This document shows positions 1 through 8,945 of a stretch of DNA of 64,000 bases, in pieces; position 1 is the stretch's first letter; every line of letters begins with the position of its first letter. Where the stretch lies: positions 62,001 through 126,000 of the forward strand of contig WGMI01000013.1 of NCBI GenBank assembly GCA_016125155.1, in the 5' to 3' direction. Made by a program: the position numbers and the translations under genes. A model generated the notes under the pieces. The model was not told the origin of the DNA. It saw nothing but the letters and a program-made list of their open reading frames with translations, and ran no database searches. The stretch comes from a bacterium. Lineage in GTDB: Bacteria; Bacteroidota; Bacteroidia; Flavobacteriales; Schleiferiaceae.

Positions 1-54
1 AGAGTCCCCCGCTTGGGAACCCACCCCGAGGAAGCCACCCACAAAAGGAAGCCC

Positions 55-468
55 ATGGAGCTGGAAATGCTTGTAATCGACGACGACCAGGTCAACAACT
101 TCGTCTTGAAGAACATCGTTCAGCGCTCTTATCCCAAAGTGCAGATGGACTTCAAACTCGACGGTTCGAGCGCCATGCGCTACCTCAAAGAGCGCGATGC
201 TCTTTCCGCTCCGTTTCCGGGTGTGCTGCTGCTCGACATCAATATGCCCGTTATGGGGGGGTTTGAATTCTTAGACGAATACCACGAGCGCTTTAGCTCG
301 AAAGATTGCTACATCTATGTAGTGAGCTCATCGATTTCCAAATTCGATCAGCAAAAAGCCAATGGCTATGGGTGCGTTCGGGGCTATATCACCAAGCCCC
401 TCGTGAACAACAACATCCACTTTATCATCGAGGATTTTCTCGACCGCCAGAAGCGCTCCATCGGCTAA
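55..468 (+). CDS. Single-domain response regulator (receiver domain)
   Basis: A 137-residue stand-alone receiver (REC) domain with no output domain. The acidic pocket is D9-D11, the phospho-acceptor is D61 in LLLDINMP, the switch Ser lies near residue 91 and the conserved Lys is K114 in YITKP. Such proteins usually relay phosphate from a histidine kinase or act by protein contact; no kinase is visible here, but the window begins only 54 bases upstream. An ATG at 55 is preferred over an in-frame TTG at 13, because the domain begins right after it and the extra residues are poorly structured. Its stop lies 12 bases from the convergent kynurenine monooxygenase gene. The fold is certain, the partner unknown. 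Confidence 0.9.
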   Translation: MELEMLVIDDDQVNNFVLKNIVQRSYPKVQMDFKLDGSSAMRYLKERDALSAPFPGVLLLDINMPVMGGFEFLDEYHERFSSKDCYIYVVSSSISKFDQQKANGYGCVRGYITKPLVNNNIHFIIEDFLDRQKRSIG

Positions 469-480
469 ACCCGAAGCGGT

Positions 481-1839
481 TCAGCGGTGCCCGAAGGCCC
501 GTACACAGGCCTCCAGAATGGCCGCCTCGACTTCGGGCGCATCCCACAGGGCTTCGATGTCGGGACGTTTCATGACCGACTCCATAATCTCTTCTTGAAT
601 CTTGCCCCTCCTCAAAGCCTCCGCATAGGGCATATCGCTAAAGGTTACCATGGAATAGAGGGGGGTCCACAACGTTGGGTGGCGATCGTTGAATCGGGCC
701 TCGATCCGTTTTTGCAATAAGAACCGCGGATCGGCGGTGCGATCGCGCATTTCGATGAAATTCTGCAGGGCCAAATCGGCTATGGCGTCTCCGTTGGGTT
801 TGCGCTCGCGCTGGTATGCATCGAGCGCCTCGTGCCAATCGGTGTGTTCGGAGAGGATACGATCGAGTTCGTAGCAATCTTCAAACCCGGCATTCATCCC
901 TTGTCCATAAAAAGGAACAATGGCGTGGGCCGCATCTCCGATCAGGGCCACCTTGCCTTTCACCCACGGATAACACCGAATGATGCACAACGCACTCACG
1001 GGATTCTCCGCCCATTCGGCGTCAAAATTGGGCATGAGCGCCAGCGCATCGGCAAAATGCTGCTCGAAATACACCCGCGCTTTGGCTGGAGCGGTCAATT
1101 CGGCGAAGGAATCGGGGCCTTCGAAGGCAAAAAACAACGTACAGGTAAAACTCCCGTCCGGATTGGGCAGGGCAATCAGCATATGCGAACCCCGGGGCCA
1201 AATGTGCAGCGCCTCGCGCTCCATCTGGAAATGACCTTCGGCATCGGGGGGAATTGACAGCTCTTTGTAACCGTGCTCGATGTACTCCTGTTGATAGTTG
1301 AACCGATCGGTTCGCAGCATTTCCGACCTGAGGGCCGAAAACGCCCCATCGGCTCCAAATACCGCGTCGAAGCGCTGCTCCAAGCGACCGGCGTCGGCGT
1401 CTTCAAACACCAACCGTCCTGCTTCGAGATCGGCGTCTACACAGCGCTGCCCGAAGTGTACGCGCACCTTAGACTCGGTTTCGGCCAACGAGAGCAAGGC
1501 GCGGTTGAGCCCACCCCTCGACACGCTGTAAATGGCTTGGCCTTCTTTGCCATAATCCTGATAGCCCAGCGTCCCGTCTTCCCGGTGGAGCACCCGGCGG
1601 TACATCGGGATCGCCAAACGCCGCACCTCAGCATCGGCTCCCACGGCGGCCAAAGCCCTCCAGCCCCGGTCCGACAGCGCCAGGTTGATCGAACGCCCCT
1701 GATAGGCCGAGTGGCTTCTCGGATCAGGTCGGCGCTCGAACAAGGTGACCTCCATGCCTTTGCGCGCTAAAAAAATCGACAAGAGCGAACCCACGAGTCC
1801 CCCTCCTACCACCGCCACATGTTCGGGTTTATGCTTCAT
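481..1839 (-). CDS. kmo: Kynurenine 3-monooxygenase
   Basis: FAD-dependent aromatic hydroxylase converting L-kynurenine to 3-hydroxykynurenine with NADPH and O2. The N-terminal Rossmann motif VVGGGLVGS and the second FAD motif GDAAHAIVPFYGQGMNAG are both intact, and about 452 residues fits bacterial KMO. An upstream in-frame start at 1878 would give a longer overlap with kynU; the ATG at 1839 puts the dinucleotide-binding fold at the very N-terminus and overlaps the kynU stop by 11 bases, which suggests translational coupling. It lies downstream of kynU on the same strand, so the pair can turn kynurenine into 3-hydroxykynurenine and 3-hydroxyanthranilate. Tryptophan dioxygenase, formamidase and 3-hydroxyanthranilate dioxygenase are not in the window. 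Confidence 0.93.
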   Translation of the reverse strand: MKHKPEHVAVVGGGLVGSLLSIFLARKGMEVTLFERRPDPRSHSAYQGRSINLALSDRGWRALAAVGADAEVRRLAIPMYRRVLHREDGTLGYQDYGKEGQAIYSVSRGGLNRALLSLAETESKVRVHFGQRCVDADLEAGRLVFEDADAGRLEQRFDAVFGADGAFSALRSEMLRTDRFNYQQEYIEHGYKELSIPPDAEGHFQMEREALHIWPRGSHMLIALPNPDGSFTCTLFFAFEGPDSFAELTAPAKARVYFEQHFADALALMPNFDAEWAENPVSALCIIRCYPWVKGKVALIGDAAHAIVPFYGQGMNAGFEDCYELDRILSEHTDWHEALDAYQRERKPNGDAIADLALQNFIEMRDRTADPRFLLQKRIEARFNDRHPTLWTPLYSMVTFSDMPYAEALRRGKIQEEIMESVMKRPDIEALWDAPEVEAAILEACVRAFGHR

Positions 1840-3136
1840 ACCGCTCACAGATCGAATAGAGTTGTGCAAGGTCTTCAAACGTATTGTACAAAGGGGCCGG
1901 AGCCATGCGAATTACCCCCGGTTCCCGCCAATCGGCTACGACCCCGTTGCGACCCAGGTAGTCGAAAAACCGCCTTCCTGCTGCTCCCACTTCCAAACTC
2001 AACTGAGCGCCCCGTTGTTCGGGGTCGGTGGGTGAAATCCAGCGCCAAGGCCATCGTTTGGCCGCGATCAGTTTGTTGAGCGCTGCTTCCAAATAGGCGG
2101 TAAGCTCCAGGGAGCGCGCGCGCAATCGGTCCATTCCGGCTTCGTCGAACAGGTCGAGCGCTGCCCGGTGGGCCGCCATGCTCAACACCGGGGCGTTGCT
2201 CAATTGCCAGGCTTCTGCCGTAGGCGTGGGCTCGAAACGGCTCGGCATGGCAAAGCGATTCTGAATGCGGTGTCCCCACCATCCTTCAAACCGCGGAATA
2301 TCAGACTGCCCGTGGTGTCTTTGGTGAACATAGGCCCCACTGACCGAGCCCGGGCCGCTGTTGAGGTATTTATAGCTGCACCACACCGCAAAATCGACGT
2401 CCCAATCGTGCAGTTGCATAGGCACGTTGCCCGCGGCATGGGCCAAATCCCAGCCCACCACAATACCGCGCTGGCGCGCTTGGTGCGTCAAAGTGTGCAT
2501 CTCGAACCACTGACCTGTATAGTAGTTTACCCCACCCAAAAGCAAGAGCGCCAATTCGTCCCGGTGGCGATCGATGGCTTCCGCGATGTCTTCTGTTCGG
2601 AGCAGGTGCTCGCCCGGCCGAGGCTCGAGTGCAATGAGATCGGTGGGTGCCCCTCCGTGGAAGCGAATCTGACTCTCAAAGGCATACAAATCGGAAGGAA
2701 AGGCTTTGGCTTCACACAATATTTTGCGCCGGCTTCCCTGGGGGCGGTAAAAACTCACCATCATCAGGTGTAAATTGGCTGTGAGCCCATTCATGGCCAC
2801 CACCTCTTCGGGTTCGGCACCGACAATTCGGGCGAGCGACGGGGCAAACCCACTGTGGTAATCAACCCATGGACGCCGGGCGTGTACATGCCCCTCGACC
2901 CCAAACCGGGCCCAATCGTCCAATTCTTCAAGTACATAACGCCGGGCTTCTTTGGGCTGCAACCCCAGGCTGTTGCCGGTCAAATAGACCTGATCTCGGG
3001 CCTCGAAAGTTTGCGGAATCCAGAACTGGTCTCGACGCCCCGGGTAGGCTGCGGTGCGATCGAGCTCCTGAGCTTCGTCCCGATCGAATCGGGCCTGGGA
3101 ACCGTTCACAAGGACTTTGCGTTCTGCCTCATTCAT
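1829..3136 (-). CDS. kynU: Kynureninase
   Basis: PLP-dependent hydrolase cleaving kynurenine or 3-hydroxykynurenine to anthranilate or 3-hydroxyanthranilate plus alanine. The 435-residue length matches the family. The Schiff-base lysine is in CSYKYLNSGPG, and the N-terminal YLTGNSLGLQP substrate/PLP segment is present. It lies between a UbiA-like membrane protein gene (28-base gap upstream) and kmo (11-base overlap downstream) on the minus strand, so the three are probably one transcript. The pathway context (Trp breakdown beside Tyr breakdown genes) supports a catabolic role, though it could also feed NAD synthesis. Confidence 0.94.
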   Translation of the reverse strand: MNEAERKVLVNGSQARFDRDEAQELDRTAAYPGRRDQFWIPQTFEARDQVYLTGNSLGLQPKEARRYVLEELDDWARFGVEGHVHARRPWVDYHSGFAPSLARIVGAEPEEVVAMNGLTANLHLMMVSFYRPQGSRRKILCEAKAFPSDLYAFESQIRFHGGAPTDLIALEPRPGEHLLRTEDIAEAIDRHRDELALLLLGGVNYYTGQWFEMHTLTHQARQRGIVVGWDLAHAAGNVPMQLHDWDVDFAVWCSYKYLNSGPGSVSGAYVHQRHHGQSDIPRFEGWWGHRIQNRFAMPSRFEPTPTAEAWQLSNAPVLSMAAHRAALDLFDEAGMDRLRARSLELTAYLEAALNKLIAAKRWPWRWISPTDPEQRGAQLSLEVGAAGRRFFDYLGRNGVVADWREPGVIRMAPAPLYNTFEDLAQLYSICERYEA

Positions 3137-3164
3137 TGGCTAAAAATAATCGGTCAGGGGCGAC

Positions 3165-4010
3165 TCAACGGCCCATCATCCAGAACACAAGCCAAAAAAC
3201 CGGAAGGATCTCAATCCACAAGGAGATCCACAGCGGATTGCCCGTGCGGTTCCACAGCCGGGTGAGTGCCATGGCCGCTGCCAAGCACACAACCGCAGAC
3301 CACGACCAAACCCGCCATGGCGGTTGGAGGAGACCCACTGTACAAAACACCAGAGCCGAAGCCGCATACAGTCCTCGTACGAGCAAAAGGGCGTGCGATT
3401 TTCCCAAACGCTGGGGCAGGGTAAACCCCTGGGGGTCGATATGGGCGTCGCGGAGGTCAAAGAGAAGTGCCGTTCCCAATATCCAGTGTACCGCGGCCAA
3501 TCCTGCCCCAAAGGCTTCTGGCCACGCCGGTCGGTGGTCGCTCAACCACCAGGGCAATACCGCCACCAAATACCCCCATACCAAAACGATGAGGGGCAAT
3601 TTGAGACCCTTTAAGGAGCGCAATCCGCGAAAAAGATGGCCAAAACCGGGGTACACAACAACAACTGCTCCAACAAGAAGGAGATGCCGTCCCCATTCGG
3701 AAAAGTGCCGAATCCACAAAAACCCGGCATACACTCCTGATAAAAGACCTAAGACCATCAGCGGAAGCCAATGCTCCCGCGTATACAAGCGCACGGGATG
3801 CACGGCCTCGGTGGGGTGTTGAAGGGCACTCAAAAAGTGCATATACGCATAAGCGGAGAAGGTGCCGAAAAAAACGAACTCCAGATAGGACCGATCCACA
3901 AAGCCAAAAAACGCGCTGAACAGGGTCGCGTAGGCCAGGGCCGCTAAGGCCACGGCCCCGTTGCCATAAGCCAAAAAACGCACCCCGGCCCAAAACATGA
4001 TTTTCATCAT
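3165..4010 (-). CDS. UbiA-like polytopic membrane protein
   Basis: About 281 residues with eight or so hydrophobic segments. The sequence D185-LRDAHIDPQG resembles the second Asp-rich motif (DxRDxxxD) of UbiA-family prenyltransferases, followed by LPQRLGKSHA as in that family. The first Asp-rich motif (NDxxDxxxD) expected near residues 50-65 is not visible: that stretch reads FGTFSAYAYMHF. It may therefore be a divergent or non-catalytic UbiA homologue, and the substrate cannot be named. The start at 4010 (MMKIMFW) is chosen over 4025. It is head-to-head with hmgA and leads into kynU on the same strand, which places it in an aromatic-catabolism transcript for no obvious biochemical reason. 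Confidence 0.65.
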   Translation of the reverse strand: MMKIMFWAGVRFLAYGNGAVALAALAYATLFSAFFGFVDRSYLEFVFFGTFSAYAYMHFLSALQHPTEAVHPVRLYTREHWLPLMVLGLLSGVYAGFLWIRHFSEWGRHLLLVGAVVVVYPGFGHLFRGLRSLKGLKLPLIVLVWGYLVAVLPWWLSDHRPAWPEAFGAGLAAVHWILGTALLFDLRDAHIDPQGFTLPQRLGKSHALLLVRGLYAASALVFCTVGLLQPPWRVWSWSAVVCLAAAMALTRLWNRTGNPLWISLWIEILPVFWLVFWMMGR

Positions 4011-4011
4011 T

Positions 4012-4039
4012 TTGGCCACCACCACACCCTGTACCTTTG
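4012..4039 (+). promoter_or_regulatory. Bacteroidota-type promoter of hmgA
   Basis: A TTG at 4012-4014 is followed after 17 bases by TACCTTTG at 4032-4039. This matches the known Bacteroidota sigma-ABfr pattern of a TTG/TTTG -33 element and a TAnnTTTG -7 element. Transcription would start near 4045, giving a leader of about 40 bases before the hmgA ATG at 4084. Confidence 0.6.
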
Positions 4040-4083
4040 AACTACCCGCATTGTTTTTTGAACCCTTTCCATTTTTCCAAGGT

Positions 4084-5244
4084 ATGCCCTTCTATCATCG
4101 TCTCGGCCAAATTCCGCACAAACGCCATACGGTTTTCGAAAAACCGAACGGTGGCGGTCTCTATTACGAACAGCTCTTTGGAACCGAAGGTTTTTCGGGC
4201 ATGTCGTCGCTGTTGTACCACGTACACCGACCCACCATGGTGCACGAAATTGGTACTTCGGTCGATTTGACCCCCGTGGCTGCCGTGCAGCGCAATCTGA
4301 CCAGCCGGATGATCAAAGGCTGGCACTTGCCACAGGGTCAGGGCTTTTTGGAATCGCGCACCCCGGTGTTGTTCAACAACGACCTCAACATTGCCCTCGC
4401 CGCTCCTCAGACAGGTTTGGGAACGTCATTCTACAAAAACGCCGACGCCGACGAACTGATTTTTGTCCACCAAGGAACGGGATTGCTCCGAACCTTTGTA
4501 GGCAACCTCCGCTTTGGACCCGAAGACTACCTGGTCATTCCGCGCGGCATGATCTACACCGTGGAATTCGACGGCCCCGACAACCGCTTGTTTATCGTGG
4601 AGAGCTTTAGCCCGATTGTAAGCCCCAAGCGCTACCGCAACCACTTTGGTCAGCTGCTCGAGCATTCTCCCTATTGCGAGCGCGATTTGCGCCGTCCCGA
4701 AAACCTCGAAACCCACGACGAAAAGGGCGAATTTGTCTTGAAAATTCGCAAAGAGCACTTTTTGCATACCGTGGTCTACGCCTCCCATCCCTTTGACGTA
4801 GTGGGCTGGGACGGATACAACTATCCCTATGCCTTCAATGCCCGAGACTTTGAACCCATCACGGGTCGGGTTCACCAACCGCCGCCCGTGCACCAAACCT
4901 TTGAAGCGCACAACTTCGTGGTGTGCACCTTCGCGCCCCGGATGTACGACTACCACCCCAAGGCCATTCCGGCACCGTACAACCACAGCAACATCGACAG
5001 CGACGAAGTGCTCTATTATGTAGATGGGGATTTTATGAGCCGCAACCATGTGGAAAAAGGCTACATCAGCCTGCACCCCGCCGGCATTCCCCACGGTCCG
5101 CACCCCGGAGCCTACGAGCGTTCCATCGGTCAAAAAGAAACGGGGGAATTGGCGGTCATGGTCGACACTTTTAAGCCCCTACGCCTGACCCAAGCGGCCT
5201 TGAACCTCGAAGACCCGACCTATTGGAAGAGTTGGCTAGAATAG
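4084..5244 (+). CDS. hmgA: Homogentisate 1,2-dioxygenase
   Basis: Non-haem Fe(II) ring-cleaving dioxygenase that opens homogentisate to maleylacetoacetate in tyrosine/phenylalanine breakdown. The 386-residue protein is of the shorter bacterial type. The metal-site region is recognisable as HSNIDSDEVLYYVDG followed by LHPAGIPHGPHPGAYE, which supplies the His/Glu/His ligands. The ATG at 4084 begins MPFYHRLG as in Bacteroidota homologues; the in-frame extension upstream to 3997 crosses the promoter and the divergent gene start and is rejected. The gene is followed 51 bases later by hpd, which makes its substrate. The downstream fumarylacetoacetate hydrolase step is not in the window. Confidence 0.95.
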   Translation: MPFYHRLGQIPHKRHTVFEKPNGGGLYYEQLFGTEGFSGMSSLLYHVHRPTMVHEIGTSVDLTPVAAVQRNLTSRMIKGWHLPQGQGFLESRTPVLFNNDLNIALAAPQTGLGTSFYKNADADELIFVHQGTGLLRTFVGNLRFGPEDYLVIPRGMIYTVEFDGPDNRLFIVESFSPIVSPKRYRNHFGQLLEHSPYCERDLRRPENLETHDEKGEFVLKIRKEHFLHTVVYASHPFDVVGWDGYNYPYAFNARDFEPITGRVHQPPPVHQTFEAHNFVVCTFAPRMYDYHPKAIPAPYNHSNIDSDEVLYYVDGDFMSRNHVEKGYISLHPAGIPHGPHPGAYERSIGQKETGELAVMVDTFKPLRLTQAALNLEDPTYWKSWLE

Positions 5245-5295
5245 AGCGCTTTCCACGAACTTTGCCCCTACTGTAGAATCTTCTATTTGCACGCC

Positions 5296-6432
5296 ATGAG
5301 CCAGAGTCTGACCCAAACGCCACCCAAGATTTTCGAACAAGCCGAGGACTTTTTGCCCCTCAACGGCACCGACTATGTCGAATTGTACGTGGGCAATGCC
5401 AAACAAGCGGCCCACTACTATATGTCGGCCTGGGGTTTTCAACCGCTCGCGTACAAAGGTCTGGAAACCGGGAGCAAAGACGTGGTCTCCTACGTGGTCG
5501 AGCAGGGAAAAATCCGCCTTGTGCTGACGTCTCCATTGGCACCCGGGGGACCCATCAACCGCCACATCGAACAACACGGAGACGGGGTTAAGGTCGTGGC
5601 TCTTTGGGTGGACGATGCGGAAAAAAGCTGGAAAGAGACCACGGCCCGCGGGGGTGTTTCATCCATGGAGCCGACGCGTTTGAGCGACGAACACGGTACG
5701 GTGGTGCTTTCGGGCATCCATACCTATGGAGAAACCCTACACGTTTTTGTGGAGCGCTCGAATTATGCGGGGGCGTTTATGCCGGGTTATCGGAAATGGG
5801 ACCCCGAGTACCGAAGCGATTCCGCTGGCCTGCTCTACATCGATCATATGGTGGGCAACGTAGGGTGGAACGAGATGAACACTTGGGTGGAGTTCTACGC
5901 CAAGGTGATGGGCTTTGCGCAACTGGTCTCCTTTGACGACAAAGACATTTCGACCGAATACACCGCCTTGATGAGCAAGGTGATGACCAACGGAAACGGG
6001 CGGATCAAATTCCCGATCAACGAACCCGCAACGGGGCGGAAAAAAAGCCAAATCGAGGAGTATATCGACTTTTATCAAGGAGCTGGAGTGCAACACATTG
6101 CCGTTGCGACCAACGATATTGTGGCCACGGTTCGCAGACTCAAAAGCCAGGGTGTAGAGTTTCTCCGCGTTCCAAATACCTATTATCTGGATGTGCTCGA
6201 TCGGGTGGGCCCCATCGACGAAGACCTCGAGCCTTTGCGCGAACTCGGCATTCTGATTGACCGCGACGACGAAGGGTATTTGCTCCAGCTGTTCACCAAA
6301 CCTGTACTCGACCGCCCCACCCTGTTTTTCGAGATCATTCAGCGCAAAGGGGCCAAGAGCTTTGGAAAAGGGAACTTCAAAGCCCTGTTCGAAGCCATTG
6401 AACGCGAACAAGAAAGCCGGGGAACGCTCTAA
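5296..6432 (+). CDS. hpd: 4-Hydroxyphenylpyruvate dioxygenase
   Basis: Fe(II) enzyme of the vicinal-oxygen-chelate fold converting 4-hydroxyphenylpyruvate to homogentisate, the substrate of the neighbouring HmgA. About 378 residues in two VOC modules. The three metal ligands can be placed in YIDHMVGN (His), VQHIAVATND (His) and LFFEIIQRKG (Glu), and the C-terminal FKALFEAIEREQ helix is typical. ATG 5296 is preferred to the TTG at 5287. Its stop overlaps the stop of the convergent GH25 gene by four bases (CTAA). It probably shares the hmgA promoter. Confidence 0.96.
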   Translation: MSQSLTQTPPKIFEQAEDFLPLNGTDYVELYVGNAKQAAHYYMSAWGFQPLAYKGLETGSKDVVSYVVEQGKIRLVLTSPLAPGGPINRHIEQHGDGVKVVALWVDDAEKSWKETTARGGVSSMEPTRLSDEHGTVVLSGIHTYGETLHVFVERSNYAGAFMPGYRKWDPEYRSDSAGLLYIDHMVGNVGWNEMNTWVEFYAKVMGFAQLVSFDDKDISTEYTALMSKVMTNGNGRIKFPINEPATGRKKSQIEEYIDFYQGAGVQHIAVATNDIVATVRRLKSQGVEFLRVPNTYYLDVLDRVGPIDEDLEPLRELGILIDRDDEGYLLQLFTKPVLDRPTLFFEIIQRKGAKSFGKGNFKALFEAIEREQESRGTL

Positions 6433-7136
6433 CGAAGACAGATTTGCTGGAGCATTTCTGCATTCCCTGCAAAGAAATTGAAGTCCACCCTGCCCTCGAT
6501 TCCGAGCTGTCTGTGCGTCTCCGACGCTTGCCAGAACAGCCAATCGCACAGGGGTTTATGTCGATAATCGGGCACCCATCTCAGATAGACCGACTCGGTC
6601 ACGTGCCGGACATAATCACGGGCAAATACACAACCGGCGTACAGGGCGGGGCGCACCCCAGTAAGGCGTTCGTAGGTTTCGAGAAAATCGTCGATTTCTA
6701 CGCGAACTTTTCCCGGTGGAGACATTCGGCGAGCAGGCTCTACATCGAGAACCGGAGGCAAGTCGCCGGGAACCGGAGGAGCTTGGGCTGCAAAGAATCG
6801 GGCTTGATCGGCGCCGCTGCTCGAATAGCTGAAAAAGTGATAGGCCCCGGTAACAATACCCAAACTCCGTGCTTTGGCTCGGTAGTCCGCATACTGGGAA
6901 TCGCGATGGGTAGTGCCCTCTGTGGCTTTGAGATAGATAAAATGCGGAGGATCTTCCGCCAATAGGGTCCAATCGATGCGGTGTTGATGGTGGGACACGT
7001 CCAACCCCCAAACCGGGTATTTTCCGGGCCACTTCCGCGGTCTTCGGATATTGTTTTCCTCTACCGGCGCCCCAGAGTCGGGAGAACAGGCACCGAGGAG
7101 GCCCAGCAAAAAAAATCCTATCACCACCCTAAGCAA
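6429..7136 (-). CDS. GH25-family lysozyme-like lipoprotein
   Basis: A 235-residue putative muramidase. A lipobox (LLGLLGAC, Cys at about residue 17) predicts a lipoprotein. The GH25 fold follows: GLDVSHHQ with the first catalytic Asp near residue 45, YLKATEGTTHRD, GAYHFF, and the DVEP motif carrying the Asp/Glu pair that cleaves the beta-1,4 MurNAc-GlcNAc bond. The start is a TTG at 7136; GTG codons three and four positions later are possible but would shorten the signal. A TATATTTG box at 7178-7171 lies upstream. It may remodel its own peptidoglycan or attack neighbours; its cell-wall target is inferred from the family. Confidence 0.85.
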   Translation of the reverse strand: MLRVVIGFFLLGLLGACSPDSGAPVEENNIRRPRKWPGKYPVWGLDVSHHQHRIDWTLLAEDPPHFIYLKATEGTTHRDSQYADYRAKARSLGIVTGAYHFFSYSSSGADQARFFAAQAPPVPGDLPPVLDVEPARRMSPPGKVRVEIDDFLETYERLTGVRPALYAGCVFARDYVRHVTESVYLRWVPDYRHKPLCDWLFWQASETHRQLGIEGRVDFNFFAGNAEMLQQICLR

Positions 7137-7170
7137 AGCCCGGCAACTTATACCCCAACCACTTCGAATA

Positions 7171-7178
7171 CAAATATA
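7171..7178 (-). promoter_or_regulatory. Putative -7 element upstream of the GH25 gene
   Basis: TATATTTG read on the minus strand, an exact TAnnTTTG match 34 bases before the gene start. No convincing TTG is seen at the -33 position, so only the -7 box is claimed. Confidence 0.4.
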
Positions 7179-7251
7179 CGATAAGCGCTTACCCGTAGTG
7201 TCGATGGGCTCAAATATCCTAATGTTACAAGATTATTCTTACCTTCGCTCT

Positions 7252-8361
7252 ATGCGTTTGGAGCACTACATCGCCGATTTGCTGTTTCGCCACGACTGCG
7301 TTGTGGTTCCGGGGTTTGGGGGCTTTGTGGCCCGCCGCATACCGGCTGGGTTCGACCCCGTTACTCAGGTTTTTCGTCCGGCGCACAAATCGCTGGGATT
7401 CAACCCTCAATTGCTCGTAGCTGACGGATTGCTCGTCGACTACGTAAGCCGGGTCAACCGCCTTAGCTATGAGCTGGCCGCTGCCCGAGTCGATCTCGAG
7501 GTGCGCCGTTGGAAAGATACCTTGAATTCAGGCAGCAGCATCGCATTGGCCCCTTTGGGTCGCTTATATTCGGAATCGGGTCGTTGGGTCTTCATGCCTC
7601 AGTTGGGGGAAAATTTTGAGCGTTCGTCGTTTGGGCTGGGCTGGTTCCATTCTACCCCGGCTGAAGCGCCCCGGTTGAGCGAGATGAATTGGTCTGCGGC
7701 TCCAGTCGCATCGCGCCCCAAAGTCGTGCGCCCGGCCTTTGCCAAGCCCGACTTTGCGAAGATCAGCAAACCGCTCTCGATCCCCGTCTGGGGGCAACGG
7801 GCCGCGCTCTGGGTTCCTTTGCTTGGACTGGGATTGGCGTGGTCGGCTCAGCAGCCTGCCGTGCAATCTTTGTTGGAGGGTTCCTCTGCGTTCCGCACCT
7901 CCGCCAAACCGGTATTGGAGGAACTCAAGGCTGGATTCGACTGGCCTGTGCTCCGCAGCCCCAAGGCCGAGGAATCGGTTCCTACTTCGGACGTGGAGGA
8001 TGTCCCAAAACCAGGACAGGCTTCCTCCTCTGTGGAGGGCACGGTTGAAGTGCCGCGCTATGGGCCCGAACCCAATCCCCTCAAACCCACCCCCTCCGAA
8101 GAGATCAAAAACGAAAATCAAGGGGGGTATGTGATCGTCATCGGAGCCTTTCAAGATCCAGACAATGCGGAGAAGTTGGTCCAATCGATGGAAATGAAAG
8201 GGCTCAAAGCTGCCATCCTCCCCCTCAAAGCCCGTTTGCACCGGGTGGTGTTGGTCGGATTCAGCGATCGCACGGATGCCGAAAAATCGTTGGTCGAAGT
8301 CCGCGCCCAAATCGAACAAAGCGCGTGGATCTTGGCCCCCACTCCGGGACAAGGCTGCTGA
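7252..8361 (+). CDS. HU-CCDC81 / SPOR domain protein
   Basis: A 369-residue Bacteroidota-specific architecture. Residues about 1-125 form two HU-like CCDC81-type modules (MRLEHYIADLLFRHDCVVVPGFGGF... then LAPLGRLY). A short hydrophobic stretch near 175-190 may be a membrane anchor, an acidic/proline-rich linker follows, and a C-terminal SPOR domain (about 290-360, GGYVIVIGAFQDPDNAEKL) binds denuded peptidoglycan glycan strands at division sites. A role linking nucleoid or cytoplasmic partners to the septal wall is inferred from the domains. The ATG at 7252 starts the HU module exactly; longer in-frame starts run into the intergenic region. A TACCTTCG box at 7240-7247, five bases before the ATG, may be its promoter. 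Confidence 0.85.
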   Translation: MRLEHYIADLLFRHDCVVVPGFGGFVARRIPAGFDPVTQVFRPAHKSLGFNPQLLVADGLLVDYVSRVNRLSYELAAARVDLEVRRWKDTLNSGSSIALAPLGRLYSESGRWVFMPQLGENFERSSFGLGWFHSTPAEAPRLSEMNWSAAPVASRPKVVRPAFAKPDFAKISKPLSIPVWGQRAALWVPLLGLGLAWSAQQPAVQSLLEGSSAFRTSAKPVLEELKAGFDWPVLRSPKAEESVPTSDVEDVPKPGQASSSVEGTVEVPRYGPEPNPLKPTPSEEIKNENQGGYVIVIGAFQDPDNAEKLVQSMEMKGLKAAILPLKARLHRVVLVGFSDRTDAEKSLVEVRAQIEQSAWILAPTPGQGC

Positions 8362-8419
8362 ACGGACGGTAAATCGTCTCCCGGGCTCCGCCTATCTTCG
8401 CGCCAAACTTCCCAAATTT

Positions 8420-8944
8420 TTGAAAGCGCGCAAGCCCTCCGAATCGTTGACGGTAATGACCGAAATCGTCCTCCCGAACGATACCAACAATCTGGGCAAC
8501 TTGTTTGGCGGTCAGTTGCTATCATGGATGGATCGCTGCGCGGCCATCGCTGCGCACCGGCATTGTCACCGAATTGTGGTGACAGCCTCCGTCAACAACG
8601 TCACGTTTAATTTGCCGATTCCGCAAGGGAGCATCGTGACGCTGGAAGCCAAACCCAGCCGGGCCTTCAGCAGCTCGATGGAGATTTTTGTCGACGTTTT
8701 GATCGAGGACCAAAGCGGTCAGGGAAAGAAGCAAAAGGCCAACGAAGCTATTTACACGTTTGTCGCGGTCGACCAACTGGGCAACCCCATCCAGGTTCCT
8801 CCCGTGGAGCCCGAAACCGAACTCGAGCAAAGGCGCTATGACGGAGCCTTGCGCCGACGCCAACTGGCGTTGATTCTCGCGGGCAAAATGCAGCCCTCGG
8901 AGGCCACCGAACTCCGCGCGCTTTTTTTTCCAGACGAAGCCTGA
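8420..8944 (+). CDS. Acyl-CoA thioesterase (hot-dog fold)
   Basis: About 174 residues of the YciA/ACOT hot-dog family hydrolysing acyl-CoA to free fatty acid and CoA. The family signature is clear: VLPNDTNNLGNLFGG (active-site Asn/Asp region) with GQLLSWMDRCAAIAA, then VTASVNNVTF and EAIYTFVAVD. The start is ambiguous: TTG 8420 gives MKARKPSESLTVMTEIV, which matches the usual N-terminus, while the ATG at 8456 would remove it. A TATCTTCG box at 8393-8400 is a plausible promoter. The stop is one base from the stop of the convergent barrel gene. Confidence 0.86.
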   Translation: MKARKPSESLTVMTEIVLPNDTNNLGNLFGGQLLSWMDRCAAIAAHRHCHRIVVTASVNNVTFNLPIPQGSIVTLEAKPSRAFSSSMEIFVDVLIEDQSGQGKKQKANEAIYTFVAVDQLGNPIQVPPVEPETELEQRRYDGALRRRQLALILAGKMQPSEATELRALFFPDEA

Positions 8945-8945
8945 T

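Noticed and set aside
4426-5133. 235-codon open frame antisense to hmgA.
   Set aside because: Shadow of a conserved gene; no start signal and no recognisable domain.
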